A DNA stretch of 58,801 nucleotides from Gillisia marina (GTDB lineage Bacteria > Bacteroidota > Bacteroidia > Flavobacteriales > Flavobacteriaceae), in contig NZ_AJLT01000014.1 in assembly GCF_000258765.1 (NCBI RefSeq), positions 1 to 58,801 on the forward strand, written 5' to 3'. Of the stretch, positions 7,858 through 16,831 are shown piece by piece. Below the pieces are notes generated by a model, which worked only from the letters and a program-made list of their open reading frames with translations, had not been told where the DNA came from and did no database searches. Made by a program: the position numbers and the translations under genes. Within the stretch, counting starts at the first letter, position 1. Every line of letters begins with the position of its first letter.

Positions 7858-9513
7858 TTATAATGTGAAACTACCGTTGTTGAGTCTTAAATGTTTATTA
7901 CAAACTTTTTTCCAATTTTCATTTTTTCCGGATGCTATGAGGAGCCAAGGACGGTCTGGATGTGCCAAATATTCCATCAGTCTTTTAGCTTCTTGAACTT
8001 CAAAATGCTCCAAAGCATCTTTGAGAATTAATATTTTTGGATCATGAACAATTGCTCTTGCAAGTAGGATACGTTTAGATACCGTATGAGGAATTCTTTG
8101 TCCTTGAGGGAAGATTGGGCTATCTATCCCATTAGGCATTTTTCGAACAAACTCCTGCAAACCAACTTCTTTAACAATACGGTTAACGGTGTCTGGAGTG
8201 ATGGCTTTATTACCAAAGGTGATGTTTTCAAATATAGTTCCTTCAAAAGGCATTTGCTCTGGTAATACCTGCCCTACTTGAGATCTATAGGCATTAGTAC
8301 GCATTCCTTTAAAGCTGAAATCATTAACATAGATCGCTCCAGAAGTAGGATCTATTAGACCGGATAACATTTTTAATAACGTAGTTTTTCCAGAGCCGGA
8401 TGGCCCTTCGATAAACAATCTATCTGTAGGTTCAATTTCTAGATTTAGTGCATTAAGAATAGAGTCGCCATTAGCTTTTGAATAGGATACTTTTTCTAAT
8501 GAGATTTTTGCGGTTTCATATAATTCAAATGGATCTATACCGTCCTGTGCTTCTAGTTTTTTATCTACTACTTGGCCTATTTTTTCTAGTGAAGTAAGTA
8601 CATCGTAGAAGCTCTCTAAACCCGTTACTAATTTTTCTACAGAGCTAATTACAAGAATAATAATGATCTCTGCAGCAACAAATTGACCAATATTCATCTC
8701 TTGATTGAGTACTAATAAACCACCGATTAAAAGAAGACCAGCAGTTACCAGAACCTTAAAGCCTACCATTTGAATAAATTGTAACATTAAAATTCTAAAA
8801 TGGCTCTCCCGTGCTTCTAAATACTTTTCAGTCAATTTATTATTGCGTTCCATTGCCAAAGAACTTCTACCTGAAAGTTTAAAACTGGTAAGAGACCTGG
8901 CAATTTCTTGTAACCAGTGAGCTACAGCATATTTGCTTTTAGATTCATAAAGACTAGTTTCCAAACCTTTGCGTGCAGTGAAATTGAATACCAGATAAAC
9001 AAGAATTACTAATAAGAGTCCATATATTATAAAGAAAGGGTGATACAGTGATAATAATATTAGTCCAAATAAAATTTGAAGAATGGCTGATGGGAAATCC
9101 AGTAAGATTTTAGATAATCCCTTTTGTACTGTAAGCGTATCAAAAAATCTGTTAGCCAGTTCTGGGGGATAATCGTTTCGAAGATCACTCCATTTTATCT
9201 TTGGAAAGCGATATGCAAACTCGAAAGAAGATCTCGTAAAAATTTTTTGCTGAATGTTTTCAAGAATGCGTATTTGCATTAATTGTAAAATCCCTTGAAA
9301 GGCCACACCTAAAGTTACCAAAGTGACTAAAACGATCCACGATGTAGAAACCTGAGCACCTTGTATAAGGTTAATTATAGCTTGTATTCCTAAAGGTAGC
9401 GTAAGTGCCACAAGACCGGAAAAGATGGCATAATAAAAAATTTGTCTTATATCACGTTTATCAAGTTTAAGCAGGTTTACAAAACGCTGCCAAGGGGTAA
9501 TTTCCTTATTCAT
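7858..9513 (-). CDS. Type I ABC exporter (TMD-NBD) with degenerate ATPase motifs
   Basis: A 551-residue fused ABC exporter half: six membrane helices in residues 20-300 and a nucleotide-binding domain in 335-551. Walker A is intact (GPSGSGKTT, 370-378) and a Q-loop Gln is present. The signature LSGGQ is replaced by PHTVS (475-479). Walker B reads ILILKDA (494-500), with Lys for Asp and Asp for the catalytic Glu, and the H-loop His is replaced (LLIASGK). No peptidase C39 domain is present. As the only ABC gene in the operon it should homodimerise, giving two weakened sites. It is probably a TolC-linked exporter, either slow or working by a modified mechanism. Confidence 0.85.
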   Translation of the reverse strand: MNKEITPWQRFVNLLKLDKRDIRQIFYYAIFSGLVALTLPLGIQAIINLIQGAQVSTSWIVLVTLVTLGVAFQGILQLMQIRILENIQQKIFTRSSFEFAYRFPKIKWSDLRNDYPPELANRFFDTLTVQKGLSKILLDFPSAILQILFGLILLSLYHPFFIIYGLLLVILVYLVFNFTARKGLETSLYESKSKYAVAHWLQEIARSLTSFKLSGRSSLAMERNNKLTEKYLEARESHFRILMLQFIQMVGFKVLVTAGLLLIGGLLVLNQEMNIGQFVAAEIIIILVISSVEKLVTGLESFYDVLTSLEKIGQVVDKKLEAQDGIDPFELYETAKISLEKVSYSKANGDSILNALNLEIEPTDRLFIEGPSGSGKTTLLKMLSGLIDPTSGAIYVNDFSFKGMRTNAYRSQVGQVLPEQMPFEGTIFENITFGNKAITPDTVNRIVKEVGLQEFVRKMPNGIDSPIFPQGQRIPHTVSKRILLARAIVHDPKILILKDALEHFEVQEAKRLMEYLAHPDRPWLLIASGKNENWKKVCNKHLRLNNGSFTL

Positions 9514-9518
9514 AGGGT

Positions 9519-10193
9519 CTATTTTTTTAGTACGTTGGAAATTAAATTGGAATAAAATTCCGTTGGTGTAGTATCATTTTCGCAATCTGTAAGTGTAGGG
9601 AAATGATCTGAAAGAAAATGTTGATGTAAAGAGCCTTCTATTAGTGTACTAGCTAAAGAAGTAGGATAAAGGTATTCCGGATTCACAGCAACAATAGCTT
9701 CCTTAATTCTAGAAACAAGTCTTTTATATATTGAAAAGAGACCTTTCTTATTTTCTATATCTACCTCTTTGGTTAAAAAGGATTTCGAGTATTCTCCAAT
9801 GACAATCTTATTGAGTAATTTTTCATTGATATGTGAAAAATCTGAATCCATCTCTGTTTTCGCAGTGATAAGTTCTATAATCTTTTGCAACTTCTCTTTA
9901 GGATTTGCAATACTGAAGGTGTGGATAACTATTTGATATTCCATCCATGCCCAATACCAAGAAGTGAGGTAGAGCAACAGCTTATGTTTATTTTCGAAAT
10001 ACCGATAGATAGAACTTTCATTAGATGAAATTTTGGTACCAAGCTTTTTAAAAGTGAAAGCTTCAAAACCAATTTCATCTATCAATTTGATACTATTTTG
10101 GACGATTCTTTTCCCAAGGTCTGAAGTTTCCGGGTCCTTTACGTAAGTTTTTTCGTGAACTTTAATCTGTAAATTTTTCAGCAAATTGTGCAT
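9519..10193 (-). CDS. TetR/AcrR family repressor of the exporter operon
   Basis: A 224-residue regulator. The N-terminal HTH spans about residues 25-70 (IGFEAFTFKKLGTKISSNESSIYRYFENKHKLL in spirit, with the typical SIYRYFENKHKLL recognition end); the rest is the ligand-binding helical domain with aromatic WYWAWMEYQ. I place the start at the ATG at 10193, because an upstream in-frame TTG (10214) would lie inside the -7 box TATCTTTG. It is the first gene of the operon, 5 bp before the ABC gene, and two tandem palindromes cover its promoter, so autorepression relieved by an exported compound is likely. Confidence 0.85.
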   Translation of the reverse strand: MHNLLKNLQIKVHEKTYVKDPETSDLGKRIVQNSIKLIDEIGFEAFTFKKLGTKISSNESSIYRYFENKHKLLLYLTSWYWAWMEYQIVIHTFSIANPKEKLQKIIELITAKTEMDSDFSHINEKLLNKIVIGEYSKSFLTKEVDIENKKGLFSIYKRLVSRIKEAIVAVNPEYLYPTSLASTLIEGSLHQHFLSDHFPTLTDCENDTTPTEFYSNLISNVLKK

Positions 10194-10211
10194 TAGCAAA
10201 AGTTTAGATTT

Positions 10212-10256
10212 CAAAGATAATAGTAATACTATTAATATGCAATAGTAATATTATTG
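10212..10256 (-). promoter_or_regulatory. Promoter of TetR-exporter operon with two tandem operators
   Basis: On the minus strand TATCTTTG (10219-10212) is a perfect TAnnTTTG box, with TTG 20 bp upstream as -33. Two inverted repeats overlap it: TAATAGT-aat-ACTATTA (10218-10234, perfect) and CAATAGTAATATTATTG (10240-10256, imperfect). Both contain AATAGTAATA, offset by 22 bp (two helical turns). They cover the -33 to -7 interval, as expected for a TetR repressor. Confidence 0.75.
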
Positions 10257-10313
10257 AAATTGAACTTTTTGATATTTTTCAGTAATTCGCTCATAGAAAT
10301 ATTTAAGAAAAAA

Positions 10314-10346
10314 GGAAAAGCTCTGTAATAACTACAGAGCTTTTCC
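10314..10346 (-). terminator. Terminator of the TonB receptor gene
   Basis: GGAAAAGCTCTGTA (10314-10327) and TACAGAGCTTTTCC (10333-10346) form a perfect 14-bp stem with a 5-nt loop; on the minus strand it is followed by a T-rich tract. Confidence 0.88.
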
Positions 10347-10374
10347 TTGAATATACTTTTGAAATGTTGCTATA

Positions 10375-12603
10375 CTAAAATGTAACTGAAATTTTACCTC
10401 TTAGAAAAAATGGGGTTCCGGGAGTAAAATGTATTTCTTCTACAGAGCTGGGTTCATTAAATAAACGGCTCTCCGTTGCAAATTGAGTTTCGTTCCATTC
10501 GGTATCAAATAGATTCTCTATAATAATTCCGTAAGACCAGTTTTTCCAATTATAAATGATATTAAAATCTGTAACTAAATAGCCTTCAGCAATTATAGAG
10601 TTATTTTCATTAGCAGGCCTGTCATCTATAAATCTATAAGTTAGACCTCCAGAGAAGCCATTAAATTCATTTACAACAATCCCTCCAGAGGAAGTAAGGC
10701 TTGGAGATAAAGGGATATAATCTTGCCCGTTTGCTTGCTCTGTACTTCTTGCATATGTGTAGTTAACATCACTATAAATATATAACCAATCCAAGGCCTG
10801 ATAACGCGCTCCAAGTTCTACACCTAATCGCTTTGTTTTACCGCTTGGCTCTACAATTCCGGCATCTCCCACATACACAAATTCCTGATCTAGAAACAAA
10901 CTCCAAAGTGCTGCATTAACAGCTAACTTTTCCACAGGCTTGAGGATTGTTCCAAAATCTACTCCATAAGCAGCAGGCAGTATAGATTTTCCATTGTTTG
11001 CTACAACCACTCTGGCATCGTTGGAGTGAAATCCTATCCCGGACTTTAGAAAAAGTTGCCAATTTCTATTAACAGAATAGATCGTATTGAATTTTGGACT
11101 AAATGCGAACTTAGATTCACTTTGGTTATCGTAAGTGTTGGTTAGCTCGTTTAAATAATCGAATTTAAAATAGTCTAATCTAAGGGCGGGATTAAAGGTC
11201 CACTTTCCCAATTTAAACTTTGTGTTTAAAAAAGCATAAGTATTTATCTCATCTATATCTCCAAAAGAGATTTGATTTAAAGTTGTTTTGCGATTTAATG
11301 TGCTTGATAATTCTACATCGTCTACATTATCATAGCGAAACCCAATTCCTGAAGCATATTCAAACTCATAGTCACTTCCCAAATCAATATTTTTTCTTTC
11401 AAAAACACTTTCTGCGCCCATAAGGACGCGATTTTCTTTTTGTTTAATTTGGTCACCATTTACCGGATCCTCAAGAAAAAAAGTGAAATTCGAGTAGAGT
11501 TCAAAATCATATTGAGATATAAATGCCTTGGATTTTAAACTGCTATTTTCATCTATTCTTTTATAATGATTAAAAAGCAAGTTAGATCTGCTTGTTTTTC
11601 CACCTTCAGTATCGTCTATCGCGCCAAATCGTCCAGTTAAACCTTGGTCTATCGCCCGTTGTGGTATTTGTCCGGATGCATCCCACTTACTTTGGAAATG
11701 AGAAGCGGTAACTGTTAATTCCTGGTCTCCAATTAAATTATAATTATATCGGCCCATGATATTTATTCGGTTAAAATTCTGAGGAGATTTAAATGGACCA
11801 TCAGATAAGGATAATTCGGATGCCACATAGGCGTTGCTATTTCCGGACTCCACAAGCTTAAACATGCTTACTAAACGCTTGCTGTTGAATTGCCCAGCTT
11901 CCAAAGAAATTAAATTTTTATCCAAATTCTTTTTCAATTGTAAATCTATATAGCCTGCAGTATTAAAATTTCCTTTATCTGAATAATAAGGTCCTTTCCC
12001 AAAATTTAAGTTTTCTATGGTTTCGGGAATTACAAAATGTAGATCTGCATAGCCTTGTCCATGGGCATGGGAAACCATATTTACAGGCATTCCATCTACA
12101 CTAATAGCGATATCGGTTCCATGATCTACATCAAAGCCACGCAAAAATATTTGTTCTGCTTTTCCACCGCCTGCATGTTGGCCTATGATTAAACCGGGTA
12201 CTTTTCTAAGAATTTCCTGAGATGATTTTACGGGGTTGGTCTGTATATCAATTTCCATTAATCTGCTAAGTGCATTTACCTCAGAAACTAGAACTATTTG
12301 CTCTAAAGATATACTGGACTCTTCCATTACAATTTTTAAAGGTAGCTTCAGATTCTCAGGCGAAATAATTACGAGTTTTGTTTTAAAGCCGAGGTTAGAA
12401 AAGTATACGGAGTCCTTTAAGTTACTTTTAGATAGGTTAAATGAACCTGAAGCATCAGAATGGCTATGCTGTCCGGAAATTTTATTAAAAATCCCCACAT
12501 ATTCTAAGGGTTGATTGTTTGCATTAACGACGACACCTTCTATTTTTTGCGCAATTAGCACAGTGGTAGTAAGCATCATTAATGCTGATATTAAATATTT
12601 CAT
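10375..12603 (-). CDS. TonB-dependent receptor, probable metal (zinc/copper) uptake
   Basis: A 742-residue outer-membrane receptor. A signal peptide ends at LIAQ (about 19), then a carboxypeptidase-regulatory-like domain (20-90), a plug domain (110-220) and a 22-strand barrel ending in the terminal Phe. The plug contains QIFLRGFDVDHGTDIAISVDG and the segment MVSHAHGQGYADLHF, seen in a receptor subfamily I associate with metal import. The next gene upstream, 190 bp away, encodes a secreted His-rich protein, which supports a metal substrate. Siderophore or other uptake is possible. A perfect terminator follows the gene. Confidence 0.82.
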   Translation of the reverse strand: MKYLISALMMLTTTVLIAQKIEGVVVNANNQPLEYVGIFNKISGQHSHSDASGSFNLSKSNLKDSVYFSNLGFKTKLVIISPENLKLPLKIVMEESSISLEQIVLVSEVNALSRLMEIDIQTNPVKSSQEILRKVPGLIIGQHAGGGKAEQIFLRGFDVDHGTDIAISVDGMPVNMVSHAHGQGYADLHFVIPETIENLNFGKGPYYSDKGNFNTAGYIDLQLKKNLDKNLISLEAGQFNSKRLVSMFKLVESGNSNAYVASELSLSDGPFKSPQNFNRINIMGRYNYNLIGDQELTVTASHFQSKWDASGQIPQRAIDQGLTGRFGAIDDTEGGKTSRSNLLFNHYKRIDENSSLKSKAFISQYDFELYSNFTFFLEDPVNGDQIKQKENRVLMGAESVFERKNIDLGSDYEFEYASGIGFRYDNVDDVELSSTLNRKTTLNQISFGDIDEINTYAFLNTKFKLGKWTFNPALRLDYFKFDYLNELTNTYDNQSESKFAFSPKFNTIYSVNRNWQLFLKSGIGFHSNDARVVVANNGKSILPAAYGVDFGTILKPVEKLAVNAALWSLFLDQEFVYVGDAGIVEPSGKTKRLGVELGARYQALDWLYIYSDVNYTYARSTEQANGQDYIPLSPSLTSSGGIVVNEFNGFSGGLTYRFIDDRPANENNSIIAEGYLVTDFNIIYNWKNWSYGIIIENLFDTEWNETQFATESRLFNEPSSVEEIHFTPGTPFFLRGKISVTF

Positions 12604-12795
12604 TTTTTGAATTAATTGGGTTGTAGGATCTTATATAAGATCGCTTGATGAGGTTAGGGTATAAGAGGACATATCATTAGTGTCTAATCCCAATAAATTT
12701 CAGGAATAGAGGATTACTCAGCAAAAAATAAGATTGATAAAATGAATATAAAATCCATAAATGATCTATTTCTGTTGAAGTAAAAAATAATATGT

Positions 12796-13314
12796 TTAAG
12801 CGTGTGTGGTTTGCGGAGGGGGAATAATAACTTCTATTTTCAAGCTTTGTGTTATGGAATAATAATACCACAAATTCTTCTTTTCATACTGCTGAATCGA
12901 GTAGGGAAGATCAGCTTTAAAAGAGAGAATATGTTTATCTACTTTATTTTCAATGAAATCCTTTGCATTATTATTTTGTGAAGTATCTGTATTAAAAAAA
13001 GCATAGAAAACGGAAAGTATTTCGTGGGTATGTGTTTCCGTCGTTGCTTTTTTATGATGGTGTTTAGCTTGTTTGTCGTGCTTTGAAGTTAAAGATTCGT
13101 GATGATGACTTTCATTATGATGATGCTTTTCTTTATTTGATAATTTTCCAGCATGATGCTCATCAGAATGCTGTACTTCAGAAGTAAGCTTATGAGATAA
13201 ATTATGTAAAAGTAGATTGAATTCTGAATGTAAAGGAGACGCCACATACATTACGGACATCACAACCAACAGGCTGCGAACTAAGAAAGAGTTTTTATAT
13301 GGGTTGGTTCTCAA
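12796..13314 (-). CDS. Secreted histidine-rich protein
   Basis: A 172-residue protein with an N-terminal hydrophobic helix (SLLVVMSVMYVASP) and a central His-rich region (about 48-98) holding HHxxxH and HHH clusters, Lys/Glu rich. The C-terminal 60 residues end in a hydrophobic strand and IPPPQTTHA. The start is a TTG at 13314; an in-frame stop lies just upstream, and the next ATG (residue 20) would cut into the membrane helix. The His clusters suggest periplasmic zinc, copper or nickel binding. It lies upstream of the TonB receptor on the same strand, which may import the metal. Confidence 0.65.
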   Translation of the reverse strand: MRTNPYKNSFLVRSLLVVMSVMYVASPLHSEFNLLLHNLSHKLTSEVQHSDEHHAGKLSNKEKHHHNESHHHESLTSKHDKQAKHHHKKATTETHTHEILSVFYAFFNTDTSQNNNAKDFIENKVDKHILSFKADLPYSIQQYEKKNLWYYYSITQSLKIEVIIPPPQTTHA

Positions 13315-13543
13315 ATTTTGAATCTATGCTTTAAAAATAGCTATTCCTACTATATCTACGGGAATAAATAGTTGAAGGTTTTGGAAATGTTAAATTATAG
13401 CGAGAAATATTCGTTATTATTTTTCTGTTCTTGTCTTTGAAAGTTCTAGCAAACCATCATAAAGTATAATTACACTTAGTAGTATTGAAATAATCAAATA
13501 TGCAGTTCTTCAGATTTTTAGAATATATAGAAAGTATCAAAGA

Positions 13544-13573
13544 CTATTCAAAAATAATTCTATTTTTGAATAG
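13544..13573 (+). promoter_or_regulatory. Perfect 13-bp inverted repeat overlapping a -7 box
   Basis: CTATTCAAAAATA (13544-13556), loop attc, and TATTTTTGAATAG (13561-13573). The right arm starts with TATTTTTG, a perfect TAnnTTTG box, 52 bp before the ATG of the LTA-synthase-like gene. It could be an operator on this gene's promoter or simply a hairpin. The rest of the 305-bp gap (13315-13619) is AT-rich with nothing else recognisable. Confidence 0.5.
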
Positions 13574-13619
13574 CTTAAAAATACCGCATACCTCAAATCA
13601 CCTATATTAAATTTTCAGT

Positions 13620-15659
13620 ATGGCTAAGAATAAAAATAAATTTTCAATCAGGGAAAGATTAGAACATGCAACTAGATCTTATGCAAGTTTTTCACTTATC
13701 TGGCTCGTGTTGATGTTCATTTTTAGCATTGCTGAAATCACCTTGAATTCATTTACCAATGGTTTACCATCCGGATTTTTCAATTTGGTGCTTTGGAGTG
13801 GCTATTTAGATTTGTTGTTCTGGTTAAAGTGGGTGCTTATAATTTATATAATATATGCACCTATCTACCTGCTTTCTCCAAGATTGGCAAGAACCAGTTT
13901 TCAGGTGTTAATGGTTCTCTTTTTTGTTATTCAAATTTTGTTGTTAAATTATTTTAATGCAGCTCTAGTAATGCTGGGAGCCGATCTTTTTGGATACAGC
14001 ATAGAAGATATTAAACAAACAGTAGGTTCTTCTGGTAGTTTAAATGCTACTTCAATTTTAGTTTTTATAGTATTAATTAGCATAGTGTTGGTATCCACAC
14101 ATTTTTTCACCAAGAAAGTGCGTCCTAATTTATATATAGCCATAGGCTTGCCTGTTCTGTCATTATTATTCATGTCATTTAGTGGCTATAAAGTGGTTGG
14201 TAAGGTTAATTTAGAATCAGATTATGCAAATAGTTTGGTGACTAATAAATCAGATCATTTTTACAGTAGTGCTTACACCTATTATAACCCTGAGATTTTT
14301 GAAACCGATATTTATGCCGATAATTATATAGGAGACTTTTTCAACAAGCTAAGTGAGGGTATCACATTTAATTTTATTGATGAAGAAAATTTCCCTTTTT
14401 TACATGAAGAAGTAACCGAGGATGTTTTAACTCCGTTTTTTACACCTCAAGAAAAAGCTCCAAATATTGTTATTATCCTTGTTGAAGGATTAGGTAGGGC
14501 ATTTACAAATGAAGGAGCATATCTAGGTAATTTTACTCCATTTTTAAGTGATCTTGCCGAAGATGGGTTGTACTGGAAAAATTTCTTAAGTCAGGGAGGG
14601 AGAACATTTGCGGTACTACCTTCGCTACTTGGTTCCTTACCATTTGCTGAGAACGGATATTTAGGAATGGGGAATAACATGCCAAAGCAACTGTCTTTAT
14701 TAAATATGCTAAAATACAATGGCTATAACACTTCTTTCTACTATGGTGGTGATGCGCAATTTGATAATATGGCGCTGTACCTAAATGAGAATAAAATAGA
14801 TGAATTAAATGATGAAAGAACATTTCCTTCCGGTTACAAAAAACTGCCTGCGAACAATGGTTTTACATGGGGGTATAACGACAAGGAACTGTATAGGTAT
14901 TTTCTTAATTCAAGAAAAGAAGTAGAAGAAAAGCCTCAGTTAAGTGTTCTTTTAACAGTTACCACGCACAGTCCATTTCTTATAGATGAAACAGAAAAAT
15001 ACACTGCTATGTTCGAAGAGCGTATGGATGAATTAAGGTTCAACGAATCTGAAAAGGAATCGCACAGAAATTACACAAAACAATATCTTACCATTTTATA
15101 TGCCGATGATGCCTTGAAAACCTTTTTTACGGAATACGAAAAAAGAGCAGATTACGATAATACCATATTTTTAATAACTGGGGATCACAGGATTCCAGAA
15201 ATTCCGATGAGCACAAAAATAGATAGATATCATGTGCCATTAATTGTGTATTCCCCTTTGCTGAAGAGAACAGCAGAGATAGCATCTATTTCTACTCATT
15301 TTAATATTACTCCTAGTATTTTGGCCTACTTAAAGAGCAATCATAATATAAAGATGCCAAAATATACAAGTTGGGTAGGGCAAGGTTTAGATACCACAAG
15401 AAGCTTTCAGAATATTCATTATTTGCCCTTGATGCAAACTAAGACGAATATGGACGATTTCATTATGGGAGAATATCATTTGAATGGAACAGATCTCTAT
15501 AAACTGAATAATGAGCTTGGAGAGAATCTAGTTGAAGATGAAACTGAAAAGAATCAATTACTGGGAGCTTTCGAACAATTTAAGCAGCGTAACTCTCGAA
15601 TTATAACCGGAAAACAAATAATACCCGATTCAATTTATTCGAAGTACACTCCAAAATAG
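13620..15659 (+). CDS. LTA synthase-like sulfatase-superfamily membrane protein
   Basis: A 679-residue protein with five membrane helices in residues 20-190 and an extracytoplasmic sulfatase (alkaline-phosphatase superfamily) domain from about 280. Metal-site features are VIILVEG (Glu 289), the likely catalytic Thr in SQGGRTFAVLPS (Thr 329) and FLITGDHRIPE. In Gram-positives such enzymes move phosphoglycerol onto lipoteichoic acid; in Gram-negatives relatives decorate periplasmic glucans, polysaccharides or lipid A with phosphoglycerol or phosphoethanolamine. It lies next to a polysaccharide-type locus on the opposite strand, so modification of an envelope glycan is the best guess. Confidence 0.85.
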   Translation: MAKNKNKFSIRERLEHATRSYASFSLIWLVLMFIFSIAEITLNSFTNGLPSGFFNLVLWSGYLDLLFWLKWVLIIYIIYAPIYLLSPRLARTSFQVLMVLFFVIQILLLNYFNAALVMLGADLFGYSIEDIKQTVGSSGSLNATSILVFIVLISIVLVSTHFFTKKVRPNLYIAIGLPVLSLLFMSFSGYKVVGKVNLESDYANSLVTNKSDHFYSSAYTYYNPEIFETDIYADNYIGDFFNKLSEGITFNFIDEENFPFLHEEVTEDVLTPFFTPQEKAPNIVIILVEGLGRAFTNEGAYLGNFTPFLSDLAEDGLYWKNFLSQGGRTFAVLPSLLGSLPFAENGYLGMGNNMPKQLSLLNMLKYNGYNTSFYYGGDAQFDNMALYLNENKIDELNDERTFPSGYKKLPANNGFTWGYNDKELYRYFLNSRKEVEEKPQLSVLLTVTTHSPFLIDETEKYTAMFEERMDELRFNESEKESHRNYTKQYLTILYADDALKTFFTEYEKRADYDNTIFLITGDHRIPEIPMSTKIDRYHVPLIVYSPLLKRTAEIASISTHFNITPSILAYLKSNHNIKMPKYTSWVGQGLDTTRSFQNIHYLPLMQTKTNMDDFIMGEYHLNGTDLYKLNNELGENLVEDETEKNQLLGAFEQFKQRNSRIITGKQIIPDSIYSKYTPK

Positions 15660-15660
15660 A

Positions 15661-15681
15661 AATAGAAAGCATTTTTCTATT
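15661..15681. terminator. Short bidirectional hairpin between convergent genes
   Basis: AATAGAAA (15661-15668) and TTTCTATT (15674-15681) pair around GCATT between the LTA-synthase-like stop and the stop of the convergent gene. AT-rich, so weak. Confidence 0.45.
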
Positions 15682-16829
15682 CTTCAATATATTCTTCAAG
15701 TATGGTATTTATTAAGGGGCGATAGTATTTCCAGAAAAAACTAGTTCTTTCAGCAATATCATCTTCATCGTAGAAAATGCCTTTAAAGTATCCTATACCT
15801 TTAAAGTAGGAAGAGTTGTACCCAATTGGGTTATCGCTAAAGTCTCCTGAAAAATAAAAGAAGCTATAATCTGAATCCCTATGCATTGTAATTGCAGGGA
15901 AGTTATTTGGAATGCTGTATTTTTTTAAGTTCTTTTAAACCTTCTTTATTAGCACTAATATTAAATGATGATATAACCTGATTAACTTGTGGGTCGGGCT
16001 TCATGACATCAAACCAGAAAGAATATTTAATCTCTTTTGGTAATCCATAGTGATCTTGTCCAAACTTCGTACTAATAATATGGGGCATAGGATTGCTGAG
16101 GTGCCAGTCTTCCTCTAAGATAACCACTTGATCCTTATCGTTAACAAATGCAACTCCGGATTTTTTAAAGGGCCATTTGTCGTTGTGTGCTTTTTTGTAA
16201 TTATTTATGAGCCACTTAGGTAATTCTTTATTTACCTCCAGATCAAGATTGTCGAAATAGCGTGCAGTCCAACCGGTCCATTTTAAGCCAAACATTTCTT
16301 CAAAAAGTGCACGATTTCTAGCTTGTGTTGGGGAGCCAATTGTATTGAATTCAGTAATTATAAGCTTTTTCTTCTCTTTCATCAAAGCTAGTAATTCCAC
16401 ATCTTTAGCACTAAGCCCACCATATAGCATTCCAGAGCGTTCACTTACATTGGTCTTCTGAAACCACTCATTGTTGTAAATGCCGTAAGTGTCAGTAAAA
16501 TATACCATATCGGCATCTTCACTTAATTGTTCTAATTGTTTGGATGTAAATCGTTCTAAACCTTTTAACTTGTATTCCTCGTCTTCCAATGGAAAAAATC
16601 CAAAATAATCGTGATCTATTTCATAAGGATCTTTGGAAGTTTTGGTATATCTATTATAATTAAGAATCCAATTAAAAGAGACATGTTCCTGGCCCTCTTT
16701 TGTAAGTACTGTTTTATCTATAATAGCTGCTACAAATTTGATTTTAGGTGTAAAAACCCATGCTAGCCACATAAATACTGGTAGGAATAGAAGCAGCAAA
16801 ATAATTGTAAATACAATGTTTTTTTTCAT
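15677..16829 (-). CDS. Unknown membrane-anchored protein of the polysaccharide locus, frameshifted
   Basis: Removing one base from the T7 run at 15920-15926 (A7 on the coding strand) joins two reading frames into one 383-residue protein. As written, the first frame ends after 308 residues and the rest (YSIPNNFPAITMHRD onward) lies in another frame. The protein has one N-terminal helix (5-27) and a large extracytoplasmic part with alternating strands and helices: DADMVYFTDTYGIY, KKKLIITEFNTIGSPT and VVILEEDWHLS. I do not recognise the family; the layout recalls a class-I glutamine-amidotransferase-like fold, which is speculation. It follows the YaiO-like gene by 2 bp, so it probably acts in polysaccharide processing or export. 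Confidence 0.6.
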
Positions 16830-16831
16830 TC

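Noticed and set aside
10214..10214. TTG as start of the TetR gene
   Set aside because: It lies within the -7 box TATCTTTG; the ATG at 10193 fits a normal short leader.
12677..12871. 64-codon minus-strand frame overlapping the His-rich gene
   Set aside because: Overlaps the better supported His-rich gene in another frame and shows no domain or signal.
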